Shown piece by piece: positions 34,621 through 43,279 of a stretch of 64,000 bases of DNA. The stretch is from Trichococcus sp. K1Tr. Lineage in GTDB: Bacteria; Bacillota; Bacilli; Lactobacillales; Aerococcaceae. The stretch is taken from contig NZ_JAQMHR010000002.1 in NCBI RefSeq assembly GCF_028309625.1, positions 483,660 to 547,659 on the forward strand, read 5' to 3'. The notes under the pieces are model-generated. The model had not been told where the DNA came from. It searched no databases and saw only the letters and a program-made list of their open reading frames with translations. The first letter of the stretch is position 1; every line of letters starts with the position of its first letter. The translations under genes were made by a program, and so were the position numbers.

Positions 34621-35508
34621 CTAGATCAGTCCAACTTTTTTCATGGCTGCGGCCAAACGGTCAATGACCGCTTGATCGGCATCTGTCAATGGCAGACGCA
34701 TTGGTCCGACATTGAAGCCCAGCAGTTGCATTCCGGCTTTTACAGGAATCGGATTCGGCTCCACGAACAGGCAGTCGATCAGTTCTTTGTACTGTGCTTG
34801 CATCGCGGCAGCTTTCTTGATGTCGCCATCCAGGAAGGCATGCGTCATTTCCGATGTAGCTTTCGGTGCGATATTGGCAAGGACAGAGATGACGCCTTTT
34901 GCGCCCAAACTCATCAATGGGATGATGGTGTCATCATTCCCGGAGTAGATGTCCAGGCGATCGCCCAAAAGACTCAGATTGTCCACAGCTTGACTGAAGT
35001 TTCCGGTGGCGTCCTTCAACGAAACGATGTTATCGATTTTCGCCAGTTCCACCAGCGATTCAGGGGTAATGTTCTGGCCGGTGCGGCCCGGCACATTGTA
35101 AAGGACGATCGGAATTTTCACGCTGTTGGCGATGGCTTTGTAATGTTCAATCAAGCCTTTTTGCGATGTTTTGTTGTAGTAAGGGGTGACGCTGAGGATC
35201 GCATCCACACCTGTTGCCTCTACAGCGCGCGTCAATCCGACTCCGTGGCGCGTGTCATTGCTCCCGGCACCGCCGATGACCGGGATCCGGCCATTCACTT
35301 TTTCGACAGTGAAACGAATGAGATGAAGTTGCTCCTCATCAGTCAGCGTCGAAGCTTCCCCGGTTGTGCCTGCGATGATGATCGAATCTGTGCCGTTCGC
35401 GATATGGAACTCGATCAGCTCTTCCAATACCTCGTAGTTGATTTCTTGATTCTCCGTGTCTTTAAACGGCGTAACAATCGCAACGCCTGATCCTTCAAAA
35501 ATAGCCAT
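34621..35508 (-). CDS. dapA: 4-hydroxy-tetrahydrodipicolinate synthase
   Basis: 295 residues, full length. The class I aldolase fold motifs are present: GTTGEASTL (pyruvate-binding Thr-Thr), YYNKTSQKG with the catalytic Tyr, and the Schiff-base lysine in IVSLKDATGN. It condenses pyruvate with aspartate semialdehyde, the first step of the lysine/diaminopimelate branch, feeding both protein and peptidoglycan synthesis. It has a lysine riboswitch leader of about 250 bases, so it is turned off by lysine. Confidence 0.96.
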   Translation of the reverse strand: MAIFEGSGVAIVTPFKDTENQEINYEVLEELIEFHIANGTDSIIIAGTTGEASTLTDEEQLHLIRFTVEKVNGRIPVIGGAGSNDTRHGVGLTRAVEATGVDAILSVTPYYNKTSQKGLIEHYKAIANSVKIPIVLYNVPGRTGQNITPESLVELAKIDNIVSLKDATGNFSQAVDNLSLLGDRLDIYSGNDDTIIPLMSLGAKGVISVLANIAPKATSEMTHAFLDGDIKKAAAMQAQYKELIDCLFVEPNPIPVKAGMQLLGFNVGPMRLPLTDADQAVIDRLAAAMKKVGLI

Positions 35509-35549
35509 GCTTATCTTCCTCCTGAATTCTGTTTTTATTTATGAATAGA

Positions 35550-35800
35550 CAAAAAACGACTATGAGCAAATGGTCTCATAGTCGTTCAAAACAGGCTGCT
35601 TAAGCTGAAGCGTTGCATCCATATAGTGAATTCCACCAATTTGCCCCAACGTGAGAAGCTCACCGAACAAAGCTGGGCGGCTTTGTCCGACAGTGCCAGA
35701 TTTATTCAACCTTGGCCCCAATACAGAGTATTTCGGCAGCAACACCTTTCAGGGAATCCCTTACTGATTGTTAACCGCGACCTCTTCATCACATCGAATC
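35550..35800 (-). promoter_or_regulatory. Lysine riboswitch (L box) with terminator, upstream of dapA
   Basis: Read on the minus strand from 35790: GAAGAGGTCGCGG, then GCTGCCGAAATAC, then GGTTGAATAAATC followed by GGCACTGTC, and GTGAGCTTCTC closing P1. These are the conserved core elements of the lysine aptamer in the right order. A strong terminator, AACGACTATGAG ... CTCATAGTCGTT plus T6, follows at 35550-35586. Lysine binding should favour the terminator and stop dapA transcription. Confidence 0.9.
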
Positions 35801-35816
35801 GTATTTTGTTACTTCC

Positions 35817-35845
35817 ACACTATCAAATACAAATCAGTCTGTCAA
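35817..35845 (-). promoter_or_regulatory. Promoter of the dapA riboswitch transcript
   Basis: On the minus strand TTGACA (35840-35845) and TAGTGT (35817-35822) are 17 bases apart, placing the start near 35810, just before the aptamer. Confidence 0.75.
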
Positions 35846-36086
35846 TCATATTCTGAGTGGATGCTGAGAAAATACTTTGAAAAAGATGGCAAAAAAGACA
35901 CATTAGGCGACTGTGCATCCAGATGCTTCCGGGAGCGCATATGCGCCGGCGATGTGATAAAATCAAATTGAGGAAACGCTTTTAAGGCAAGTCCAGAAAG
36001 GGATTCCGGGATGTTTTGTTGCAGGCCATCCGCGCAGAGTTTGTCTCCAGCGCACCGGCGAGGATGATGAGAGGACGTGAATAACG
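35846..36086. other. Gap without a recognised element
   Basis: I see no gene, repeat or structured RNA here. GATAAAAT at 35955-35962 could be a -10 element for the downstream gene. Confidence 0.4.
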
Positions 36087-36470
36087 ATGAAGATTGAACA
36101 TGTTGCAGTGTGGGTGGGCGATTTGGAGCTGATGCGCGATTTTTATGTTCGTTTTTTTGATGGAAAGGCCAATAAATTATACCGGAATCCTGAAAAAGAC
36201 TTCCAATCTTACTTTATTACTTTCCGTGAAGGAGGGGCCCGTTTGGAGCTTATGAAAAGGATGGATGTCAACGAACGCCATCCCCTTGATATGCTGGGCT
36301 GGGCGCATCTGGCCGTCTCCGTCGGCAGCAAGCAGAACGTCGACTATTTCACCGACAGACTCATCAAAGCGGGGTACACATGCAAAAGCCAGCCGCGGAT
36401 TACAGGGGATGGCTACTATGAAAGCATGTTCCTCGATCCGGAAAAAAACGTCATCGAAATCACCATCTGA
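36087..36470 (+). CDS. VOC (glyoxalase/dioxygenase) fold metalloprotein
   Basis: 127 residues forming the two beta-alpha-beta3 halves of the vicinal oxygen chelate fold. Likely metal ligands: His5 (KIEHVAVWV), Glu in ARLELMKR, His in GWAHLAVSV and Glu in NVIEITI. Members include glyoxalase I, fosfomycin thiol transferases and dioxygenases; this one is the short single-domain glyoxalase-like type. It is closely followed (38 bp) by a DUF1345 membrane protein gene. Confidence 0.85.
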   Translation: MKIEHVAVWVGDLELMRDFYVRFFDGKANKLYRNPEKDFQSYFITFREGGARLELMKRMDVNERHPLDMLGWAHLAVSVGSKQNVDYFTDRLIKAGYTCKSQPRITGDGYYESMFLDPEKNVIEITI

Positions 36471-36508
36471 AAGAACAGTCAGGCCGAAAAAGCAGGGGGC
36501 GGACAGCC

Positions 36509-37171
36509 ATGAAGAAAAGAAGCCATATATTTGCCGATCAAACGAAAGCTGGAAGGGATATGCGCAAGAAGAGGACGCGCTTCCTGATTGCCGGATTAAT
36601 CGGTACGGGTGTCGGACTGGCCGGCGGATTCTGGTTGCGTTGGGAATTGGCCCCTTTGATCGGTTGGGACAGTGCCGCAATCATTTTGTTGTATTTGCTG
36701 TGGAAGGATTTTCATCCGCATGATGGCACGGAAACGGAGCGGATTGCGCAAGAGGAAGATATCCAGTATTCGACGATTGATTTTTTTGTCCTGATGGCAT
36801 GTCTGATCAGCATCGGGGCTGTCGCGTTGATGTTGACGACTCATGAGCGCAGTTTCGGGACGATCGGATTTGGTCTGTTCAGCATCGTGCTCTCCTGGAC
36901 GACGGTGCACAGTCTCTATATGTTGCGGTATGCGGAACTCTATTACCGCGATGTGAACGGCGGCGTCATCTTCGAGGGTACCGAAAAGCCTAATTTTTGG
37001 GACTTTGCTTATCTGGCGTTTACGATCGGGATGACTTACCAAGTCTCCGACACGACCTTCACAACGCCGGAATTCCGGAAGGCCGCGCTGGGACATGCGC
37101 TGTTGTCCTTCATTTTCGGGACGGCCATCATCGCCACGACCATCAATTTTGTCGCAAGCCTTAGCAGATGA
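36509..37171 (+). CDS. DUF1345 membrane protein
   Basis: 220 residues. After a basic N-terminus (DMRKKRTRFL) there are about five or six hydrophobic segments. TVHSLYMLRYAELYYRD and FWDFAYLAFTIGMTYQVSDTTF match the DUF1345 family, whose role is unknown. AGGGGGCGGA precedes the ATG. It is probably transcribed with the VOC gene, and 41 bases separate it from the persulfide dioxygenase-like gene. Confidence 0.85.
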   Translation: MKKRSHIFADQTKAGRDMRKKRTRFLIAGLIGTGVGLAGGFWLRWELAPLIGWDSAAIILLYLLWKDFHPHDGTETERIAQEEDIQYSTIDFFVLMACLISIGAVALMLTTHERSFGTIGFGLFSIVLSWTTVHSLYMLRYAELYYRDVNGGVIFEGTEKPNFWDFAYLAFTIGMTYQVSDTTFTTPEFRKAALGHALLSFIFGTAIIATTINFVASLSR

Positions 37172-37212
37172 ATCATAATGAAGTTTTGACAGGATAAAGG
37201 AGGAGTTCATGC

Positions 37213-38577
37213 ATGTTTTTTAAATCATTTTTCGATCCCCAAGTAGCGCAATTTTCCTATTTGGTGGGTTGCCAAAAAACAGGAGAAGCCATCATAATCG
37301 ATCCCTTGCGCAAGTTGGATGACTATATCTTGGCAGCCGAAGACGAAGGCTTGGTCATCACTGCGGCAACGGAAACGCATATCCATGCCGATTATGCATC
37401 CGGTCTACGGGAGACCGAAAGGCGTTTAGGCGCCAAACTGTATGTCTCGGACATGGGCGGGGATGACTGGCGTTACCAGGATCTGCCGGAAGGAAGCGTG
37501 TTGCTGCAGGATGGGGACATCATCTCTGTAGGCAAGGTCAAACTGGAGGTGCTGCACACGCCTGGGCATACGCCGGAGAGTGTGTCCTTTCTGTTGACGG
37601 ACATCGGCGGCGGTTCGGACATTCCGATGGGACTGTTCACCGGCGATTTTCTCTTTGTGGGTGATGTCGGTCGGCCGGACTTGCTGGAAGAAGCAGCGCA
37701 TATGCAAGGCACCACCGAAATCGGAGCGAAAGAAATGTTCCGCTCTCTTCAGAGAATGGCTGACTATCCGGATCATCTGCAGATTTGGCCCGGGCACGGT
37801 GCCGGCAGCGCCTGCGGGAAGTCGTTGGGCGCCGTACCGATGACCACTTTGGGCTACGAAAAAGACAACAACTGGGCTTTCCAACACGACGAGGAAACGA
37901 GTTTCATCGAAGCCTTGACGGATGATCAGCCTGAGCCGCCGACCTACTTTGCCCAGATGAAGAAGATCAACAAACTGGACAGCGACGCTTACGTGCCTTA
38001 TCCGGTCTTCCCGCTTCAGCAGGCCGGTCCAAATGACAGGCTGATCGATCTGCGCGCAAAAGAAATGTATCAAGCCGGACACATCGAAAGGACGCTCAAT
38101 ATTCCGCTGAACAAAAAGTTTTTGACTTACGCCGGTTGGTTCCTGGATTACGAAGGGCAAGTGACGTTCATCGGAACCAAAGAGCAGGCTGAAACGGCTG
38201 CCCGTCAGCTGCAGCTGATCGGATTTGACCAAGTCAGAGGCTATCTGGATGCCGGCCAGATCAAGGATGAAAAGATGACCGAAACAATCACCGCAGCCGA
38301 CTTCATCGCCTTGCGCCAAGAAAAGGATCTGCAGATATTGGATGTGCGTTCGAAGAGCGAATGGGATAAAGGGCATCTGTCCGATGCCAAGCGCGTACTC
38401 CTCGGCAAACTTTTGGATGAACCGTTGCCATTCAAATGGGATGAACCTCTGTACGTCCATTGCCAATCCGGCGTCCGTTCCGCTGTCGCCATCGGTGCGT
38501 TGGAGGAGAGGGGATTCAAAAAGATTGTCAATATCCTGGGAGGATACACTGCAATCGAAAAGATCCTCAACGAGTAG
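37213..38577 (+). CDS. Metallo-beta-lactamase/rhodanese fusion (persulfide-dioxygenase-like)
   Basis: 454 residues. An N-terminal MBL domain has THIHADYASG (metal-binding HxHxD), HTPGHTPES and IWPGHGAGSACG, as in the ETHE1/CstB group that oxidises glutathione or CoA persulfides. Two rhodanese domains follow. The first (LIDLRAKEMYQAGHIERTLNIP) has no active-site Cys; the second has YVHCQSGVRS with Cys. This CstB-like layout suggests handling of reactive sulfur species in the cytoplasm. AGGAG lies upstream of the ATG. No CstR-type regulator is in sight. Confidence 0.88.
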   Translation: MFFKSFFDPQVAQFSYLVGCQKTGEAIIIDPLRKLDDYILAAEDEGLVITAATETHIHADYASGLRETERRLGAKLYVSDMGGDDWRYQDLPEGSVLLQDGDIISVGKVKLEVLHTPGHTPESVSFLLTDIGGGSDIPMGLFTGDFLFVGDVGRPDLLEEAAHMQGTTEIGAKEMFRSLQRMADYPDHLQIWPGHGAGSACGKSLGAVPMTTLGYEKDNNWAFQHDEETSFIEALTDDQPEPPTYFAQMKKINKLDSDAYVPYPVFPLQQAGPNDRLIDLRAKEMYQAGHIERTLNIPLNKKFLTYAGWFLDYEGQVTFIGTKEQAETAARQLQLIGFDQVRGYLDAGQIKDEKMTETITAADFIALRQEKDLQILDVRSKSEWDKGHLSDAKRVLLGKLLDEPLPFKWDEPLYVHCQSGVRSAVAIGALEERGFKKIVNILGGYTAIEKILNE

Positions 38578-38623
38578 ACACAAATGCGCCAGGACCTGTA
38601 AAACGCAATCTGAACAACAAAAT

Positions 38624-38672
38624 AAGCCGGAAGGAAGAGCTGCAACAGGTCTTTCCTACCGGCTGTTTTTTG
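38624..38672 (+). terminator. Intrinsic terminator
   Basis: AGCCGGAAGGAAGA pairs with TCTTTCCTACCGGCT with one bulge, followed by T6. Confidence 0.85.
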
Positions 38673-38802
38673 ATTTGGAACGTTTTAATCCAGGTACAAG
38701 GAATAGCCAGAATCTCTGTGCGATGGTATACTACTAATTGTCGCATTTAGTGGAGTAGACCGAATAGTCCAAGAGTTTTCTTAAGAGAGAGGTGTCATTT
38801 GG

Positions 38803-41046
38803 TTGCATAAAGATCTAACGAAAGAACAGGAACGTGTCCATCGCGTCATTAAAGTCATCAACAACGAAAAAACGCGATTGGCCGAGCAAGTAGAAGAAAA
38901 AAGTGAAAAGCAAAGACAGCAATTAAAGGAATCCAAAGAGATCAAAATCAGCCAAGGTTCTTCAGAGAGCGTCTGGGAATCGTCGGCTGAACTGCGGGCT
39001 TTTGAGCAGGAGCTGATGATCCGGAACAATGAATTGCAGAACAGCAACGAGCGTGTCGCTGTCTTGGAAAAAATGCAGGATGAGCCTTACTTCGGCCGTA
39101 TCGATTATCACGATGATTTCGGCAATGAAACGATCTACATCGGGATCGGATCCTTGTTCGAGAAAGATGAAAACCTGATCGTTGACTGGCGTTCGCCGAT
39201 TGCCTCGCTTTATTATGAAGGCAGCAAAGGTGAAAAAGTGAAGCTGATGATAGCCGATCAACTGATGTCTTACGGCGTTGACCTGAAGAGGCAATTTCTG
39301 ATCAGACAGGCGGAAATCATCCGCATGATGGACACGGATAATGTCATGGGCGATCCGTATTTGCTGGAAGTGTTGGAAGGACCTTCATCGTATCAGATGG
39401 GCACGGTCGTATCCACCTTGCAGAAGGAACAGAACCAAATCGTCAGGGAAACCAAAGCTGCCGTCACGCTGATAGAAGGGGTTGCCGGATCAGGGAAAAC
39501 GGTTGTCCTGATGCAGAAAATCGCCTATCTGCTGTATGCTTTCCGGGACCAATTGAAGTCGGAAGAAGTCGTCCTGTTTTCCCCAAACAAAATATTCCAG
39601 GAATATGTTTCCCAAGTGTTGCCTGCATTGGGCGAACTGAACGTGGGCAACACGACCTTCAGCGAATTCATGGAACGGAAGGTGACCGGTTTTTCCTTGC
39701 GCGCCGATCAAGAGGACAGCTTAGCCAAGGTCACGGTACTGAAGGGCAGCTTGGCCTTTTATGAAGCGTTGCAGAAATACGGCACGCTCCTGAAGAAACG
39801 CTATCTGAAATTCTCGGATATCCGTTTCCGCGATGACATCATCCTCTCGGAGAAGGAGATCGAGTCGGCTTTCTACAGCATCGAAAGCCAAGGTTCATTG
39901 GCCAGCAAATTGGATATTCTTAAAAGACACTTGCTGCAGCGCGTGGAACGCATCCAACAGTCGCAAAAAGGCAAGCCATGGGTCGAAAAAGAAATGATCG
40001 CCATGTCCGATCTGGATCTGTACCGTTACGAGAAAGAGACCCATAACCAAAAAGCGATGGAAGAGGCCATGACGGCTGATATCCTGGAGGACGCTTTCGA
40101 ACCGATCGTCGCGAGGATCGAAGCGCTGGCCTTTATCCGCTACAAGAACCAATACATCCATTTCCTGCGGGCCGTCCCTAAATTGCTTTCATTGGATGCT
40201 TTCGGCTTGGATGAGGATGAATGGCGCACCCACATCGCAGTGGTTGCGGAACACATGGCAGAGAAGAGTGTGCTGCTGGAAGATCTCGATGCCTACTACA
40301 GTCTGCGTTTGTTGCTGAAGGGACCATCCAGCGACATGAAATACCAATACATCTGCCTGGATGAGGTGCAGGATTTTTCACCTTTCCAACTGCAGATGCT
40401 GCAGCATGCCTACCCGAGCGCACGCTTCATCCTGAGCGGCGACTTGAATCAGAATATCCTGAACAGACGTCTTTCTTTTGATGATCTCCGGACCATCTTT
40501 TCCGAAAGCACGTTCCGTTCGTACCGTTTACTGACCAGCTACCGATCGACGAATGAGATCGTCCGTTTCTCGGAAAGCTTCATCGAAGGCGAAAAACCGG
40601 AAGGGACCTATATCCGTTCCGGCAAGAAACCGGAAGTACTGCTGACCGAAGATGGCGGGCTCGACATGGACTACATCAAACAGAAGGTGGATGCGAGCGT
40701 CGCTGCCGGCATGCGCGTGGCTTTCATCAGCCGCAACGCGGAAGATGCGGAACGCATCAGCCAGGAACTGTCGGTTGCCGGCATCGACTTCAAACTCGTG
40801 CAGCAGGATACCGACAATAGCCACCATCCGGTATTGATCATGCCGGCCCGTTTGGCTAAAGGTCTGGAATTCGATGTCGTTTTTGCGATTTGCCACTATC
40901 CGGCAAAAGCTGCCCAGAACGAAATGCAGATCCTCTACACAATCTGCACCCGGGCGATGCACGAGCTCTATCTGACCGTTTCCGGGAAGGAAGCCGGACT
41001 GATGGAACGCGTTGATCCGGATTATTATGACGTAAGAAAAATGTGA
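38803..41046 (+). CDS. helD: UvrD/Rep-like ATPase HelD (RNA polymerase recycling factor)
   Basis: 747 residues from TTG 38803 (AGAGAGGTG upstream). An N-terminal coiled coil (first 90 residues, Glu/Lys/Gln-rich) is the arm that enters the secondary channel in HelD. Superfamily 1 motifs follow: Walker A LIEGVAGSGKTVVLMQK, motif II CLDEVQDFS, motif III FILSGDLNQNI, motif IV LLTSYRSTNEI, and AKGLEFDVVF near the end. HelD removes stalled RNA polymerase from DNA using ATP, and in some species confers rifampicin tolerance. It is monocistronic, with terminators on both sides. Confidence 0.9.
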   Translation: MHKDLTKEQERVHRVIKVINNEKTRLAEQVEEKSEKQRQQLKESKEIKISQGSSESVWESSAELRAFEQELMIRNNELQNSNERVAVLEKMQDEPYFGRIDYHDDFGNETIYIGIGSLFEKDENLIVDWRSPIASLYYEGSKGEKVKLMIADQLMSYGVDLKRQFLIRQAEIIRMMDTDNVMGDPYLLEVLEGPSSYQMGTVVSTLQKEQNQIVRETKAAVTLIEGVAGSGKTVVLMQKIAYLLYAFRDQLKSEEVVLFSPNKIFQEYVSQVLPALGELNVGNTTFSEFMERKVTGFSLRADQEDSLAKVTVLKGSLAFYEALQKYGTLLKKRYLKFSDIRFRDDIILSEKEIESAFYSIESQGSLASKLDILKRHLLQRVERIQQSQKGKPWVEKEMIAMSDLDLYRYEKETHNQKAMEEAMTADILEDAFEPIVARIEALAFIRYKNQYIHFLRAVPKLLSLDAFGLDEDEWRTHIAVVAEHMAEKSVLLEDLDAYYSLRLLLKGPSSDMKYQYICLDEVQDFSPFQLQMLQHAYPSARFILSGDLNQNILNRRLSFDDLRTIFSESTFRSYRLLTSYRSTNEIVRFSESFIEGEKPEGTYIRSGKKPEVLLTEDGGLDMDYIKQKVDASVAAGMRVAFISRNAEDAERISQELSVAGIDFKLVQQDTDNSHHPVLIMPARLAKGLEFDVVFAICHYPAKAAQNEMQILYTICTRAMHELYLTVSGKEAGLMERVDPDYYDVRKM

Positions 41047-41060
41047 AACGTGAATGTGAA

Positions 41061-41116
41061 CAGCCCCGGCGGAATCTGCATGTAAAACTGCAGATTCCGT
41101 CGGGGTTGTTTTTTTG
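41061..41116 (+). terminator. Intrinsic terminator of helD
   Basis: CAGCCCCGGCGGAATCTGCA pairs with TGCAGATTCCGTCGGGGTTG (one G-T), then T7. Confidence 0.92.
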
Positions 41117-41279
41117 TCGTTGAGACCGCGGAATGCCAACATTTCTGCGGCAACACATGCACACGGAAATACCCCCGGGAGCATATTTGATGCTTGGGGA
41201 AAAGATCCATGCTATGCTTGAACTACTTATCGGGCATACGGCTGTCTGCCCAAAAAATGCACAAGAAAGGGGTCATCCT

Positions 41280-41912
41280 ATTTTAAACTTATTATCAAAT
41301 CCGGCAGTCATACCCGTTCTGTTGCTTTTGGCGGGATCGGGAATCTGGTGGTTTTTGGCCAGCGACGAAAAAAGCCGAAAAATGAAAATACTGTCCCAGT
41401 TGGGCGATGAGATATTCCGTCTGCTGGCAATTGCATTCGGCAGCAATGCGCTGCTTCATTTTTCCGAAGTGCTGCGTGCGCCCTATCAGGTCTTGCTGTT
41501 GACGAAAGAGGCCGTATTTTTGGCCGTGATCATCACTGGAACGTACAATCTGTGGAAACATTTGCCGAAACTGCTGGCGGATCGATCGCTGGTGGTTGCG
41601 CTGTCCCAACTGATTCTGCTGCTGTTTTCGATCAATCATCTTTTCTATTACAGCCTTTATGATAGTCCGACCTCGATTGGGTTGGCCACACTGAGTGTGC
41701 TGTTGTTGCTTGCTATCACTTTCGCAGAGATGCGGAACAGCACGCTGGCGGTGTTGCTCCTGGTCGGCGCGATTGTCCATTTCACGCTGATGAACGGGAG
41801 TAGCGTCCTTTATTTTGGCTTGGTTGTGACGCCGGAGCTGATAGCAGCGGCTGTGTTTGCTTTTGTTTGCATCATCTTGGTTAGGGGGAAAGTACCATCG
41901 AAACAGATTTGA
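41280..41912 (+). CDS. Polytopic membrane protein of a thiol-redox operon
   Basis: About 210 residues with six or seven hydrophobic segments (for example AVIPVLLLLAGSGIWWFLA and ELIAAAVFAFVCIILV). I do not recognise the family. AAAGGGG (41266-41272) is ideally placed for an ATT at 41280 giving ILNLLSNPAVIP; the nearest in-frame ATG (41214) has no ribosome site and encodes an unlikely hydrophilic extension. The gene is followed at once by ccdA- and tlpA-like genes, so it probably takes part in moving reducing power across the membrane, or anchors that system. Confidence 0.7.
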   Translation: MLNLLSNPAVIPVLLLLAGSGIWWFLASDEKSRKMKILSQLGDEIFRLLAIAFGSNALLHFSEVLRAPYQVLLLTKEAVFLAVIITGTYNLWKHLPKLLADRSLVVALSQLILLLFSINHLFYYSLYDSPTSIGLATLSVLLLLAITFAEMRNSTLAVLLLVGAIVHFTLMNGSSVLYFGLVVTPELIAAAVFAFVCIILVRGKVPSKQI

Positions 41913-42634
41913 CCACATGGGTAGCCTTTGCGGCAGGCGCCTTGTCCTTTTTATCGCCGTGCACGCTGCCGCTGTTGCCTTTGTACATTTCCTACATCAC
42001 GGGACTGAATGTGCAGCAGATAAAAGAGGATAACTCACTTTCCGTCAGACGCAATATCCTGCTGCATTCGCTCGTCTTTCTGATCGGCGTGTCGACTGTC
42101 TACCTCACTTTGGGGCTGGGTGTGAGCTATCTTGGCAATGTTTTCAGTTCCGTCTTGACCGGTCCGGTGAGTGTACTGCTGCAGCGACTGTCCGGACTGC
42201 TCATCATTCTGATGGGCCTGACGACAGTCGGCTATCTGAAGATTCCGCTTCTGTTGGGGGACCACCGGAAGTTGAAGATGACGAAAGGCGTCAGCTTCCT
42301 TTCGACATTTTTGATCGGACTGGGCTTCGCTGCTGGCTGGACGCCTTGTATCGGTCCGATCTTTTCATCGATCCTGCTGCTGGGGAATGCGATGGGGTCG
42401 CCGCCTGTGCTGTATCTGCTGATGTATGTGCTTGGTTTTTCATTGCCGTTCTTGCTGGTAACTTTTTTCATCGGAAGACTCAAGTCCATTTTGAAGTACA
42501 GCGAAACCTTCATGAAAATCGGCGGGTGGCTGATGATCCTGTTCGGCTTATTGTTGTTGAGCGGAAGTCTGGAAACTTTGTCGATCGCAATTTTGCATTT
42601 ATTGGAAGGGACGCCGTTTGAGCGTCTCGGTTAG
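41897..42634 (+). CDS. ccdA: CcdA-type thiol-disulfide transmembrane transporter
   Basis: About 242 residues, six membrane helices. The paired cysteines are in FLSPCTLPLLPLY (helix 1) and GWTPCIGPIFSS (helix 4), the redox pair that carries electrons from cytoplasmic thioredoxin to the outer face. The upstream gene's stop overlaps. TTG 41909 is the orthodox start, but its ribosome site would be 17 bases away; GGGGGAA is well spaced for ATC 41897. It pairs with the TlpA-like protein downstream, as in many Lactobacillales. Confidence 0.9.
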   Translation: METDLTTWVAFAAGALSFLSPCTLPLLPLYISYITGLNVQQIKEDNSLSVRRNILLHSLVFLIGVSTVYLTLGLGVSYLGNVFSSVLTGPVSVLLQRLSGLLIILMGLTTVGYLKIPLLLGDHRKLKMTKGVSFLSTFLIGLGFAAGWTPCIGPIFSSILLLGNAMGSPPVLYLLMYVLGFSLPFLLVTFFIGRLKSILKYSETFMKIGGWLMILFGLLLLSGSLETLSIAILHLLEGTPFERLG

Positions 42635-42646
42635 GAGGAATACGTT

Positions 42647-43210
42647 GTGCAGAAAAAAATAATCTGGCTTTTATTGGGAACCTCTTTTTTGTGGATCCTG
42701 TTCGATTTCGGCAAAAGCTATTTCCCGGGGACCGAAACCAACGAAACGGGGACAGTTTCCCTAGAAACGGCAACACCTGAAGCCCAAGAAGGCATCAGCA
42801 TCGGGCAGCTGGCGTACGATTTTGAACTGAAGGATATGTCTGGCAATGCGGTTAAGCTTTCCGATTACCGAGGGAAGAAGGTATTCTTGAATTTCTGGGC
42901 CAGCTGGTGTCCGCCCTGCAAGGCTGAGATGCCCCATCTGCAGGCATTTTCGGAGGAGCAGGAGGATGTGGTGGTGCTCGGCGTGAACGTCACGTCTTCG
43001 GAAAGCAACCCCGACAATGCGGCCCTGTTTTTGGAGGATAATGCTATCAGCTTCCTGAATCTTTACGGCACGGAGCGAGTGTTCGATCAGTACCAAGTCC
43101 AGTCGTTGCCGACTTCCTACCTGATCGGATCGGACGGCAAAATTTATGAGCGCATCATCGGGGCCGTCACAAAGGATATCCTCGAAGCTAAATTTTCGAT
43201 GATCAAATAG
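42647..43210 (+). CDS. TlpA/ResA-type membrane-anchored thioredoxin
   Basis: 187 residues from GTG 42647 with AGGAGGA upstream. An uncleaved N-terminal signal anchor (IIWLLLGTSFLWILF) is followed by an acidic linker and a thioredoxin-fold domain with WASWCPPCKAEMPHL, the redox-active Cys pair, and the cis-Pro loop in VQSLPTSYLIG. It would take electrons from CcdA and reduce extracellular disulfides or methionine sulfoxide reductase. The three-gene operon ends at the terminator at 43225-43268. Confidence 0.92.
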   Translation: MQKKIIWLLLGTSFLWILFDFGKSYFPGTETNETGTVSLETATPEAQEGISIGQLAYDFELKDMSGNAVKLSDYRGKKVFLNFWASWCPPCKAEMPHLQAFSEEQEDVVVLGVNVTSSESNPDNAALFLEDNAISFLNLYGTERVFDQYQVQSLPTSYLIGSDGKIYERIIGAVTKDILEAKFSMIK

Positions 43211-43224
43211 TATGCAGGCAAACA

Positions 43225-43268
43225 AAAAGTGGTCCAACCTCGCTTATGCGGGCCGGGCCACTTTTTTT
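43225..43268. terminator. Bidirectional terminator
   Basis: AAAAAGTGG with CC pairs with GG and CCACTTTTT; T7 on the right and A-rich on the left. Convergent genes flank it. Confidence 0.85.
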
Positions 43269-43279
43269 GCATAATTAGG

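Noticed and set aside
34609-35490. 293-codon plus-strand frame opposite dapA
   Set aside because: Antisense shadow of a well-identified gene.
37426-38583. 385-codon minus-strand frame opposite the MBL/rhodanese gene
   Set aside because: Antisense shadow without motifs.
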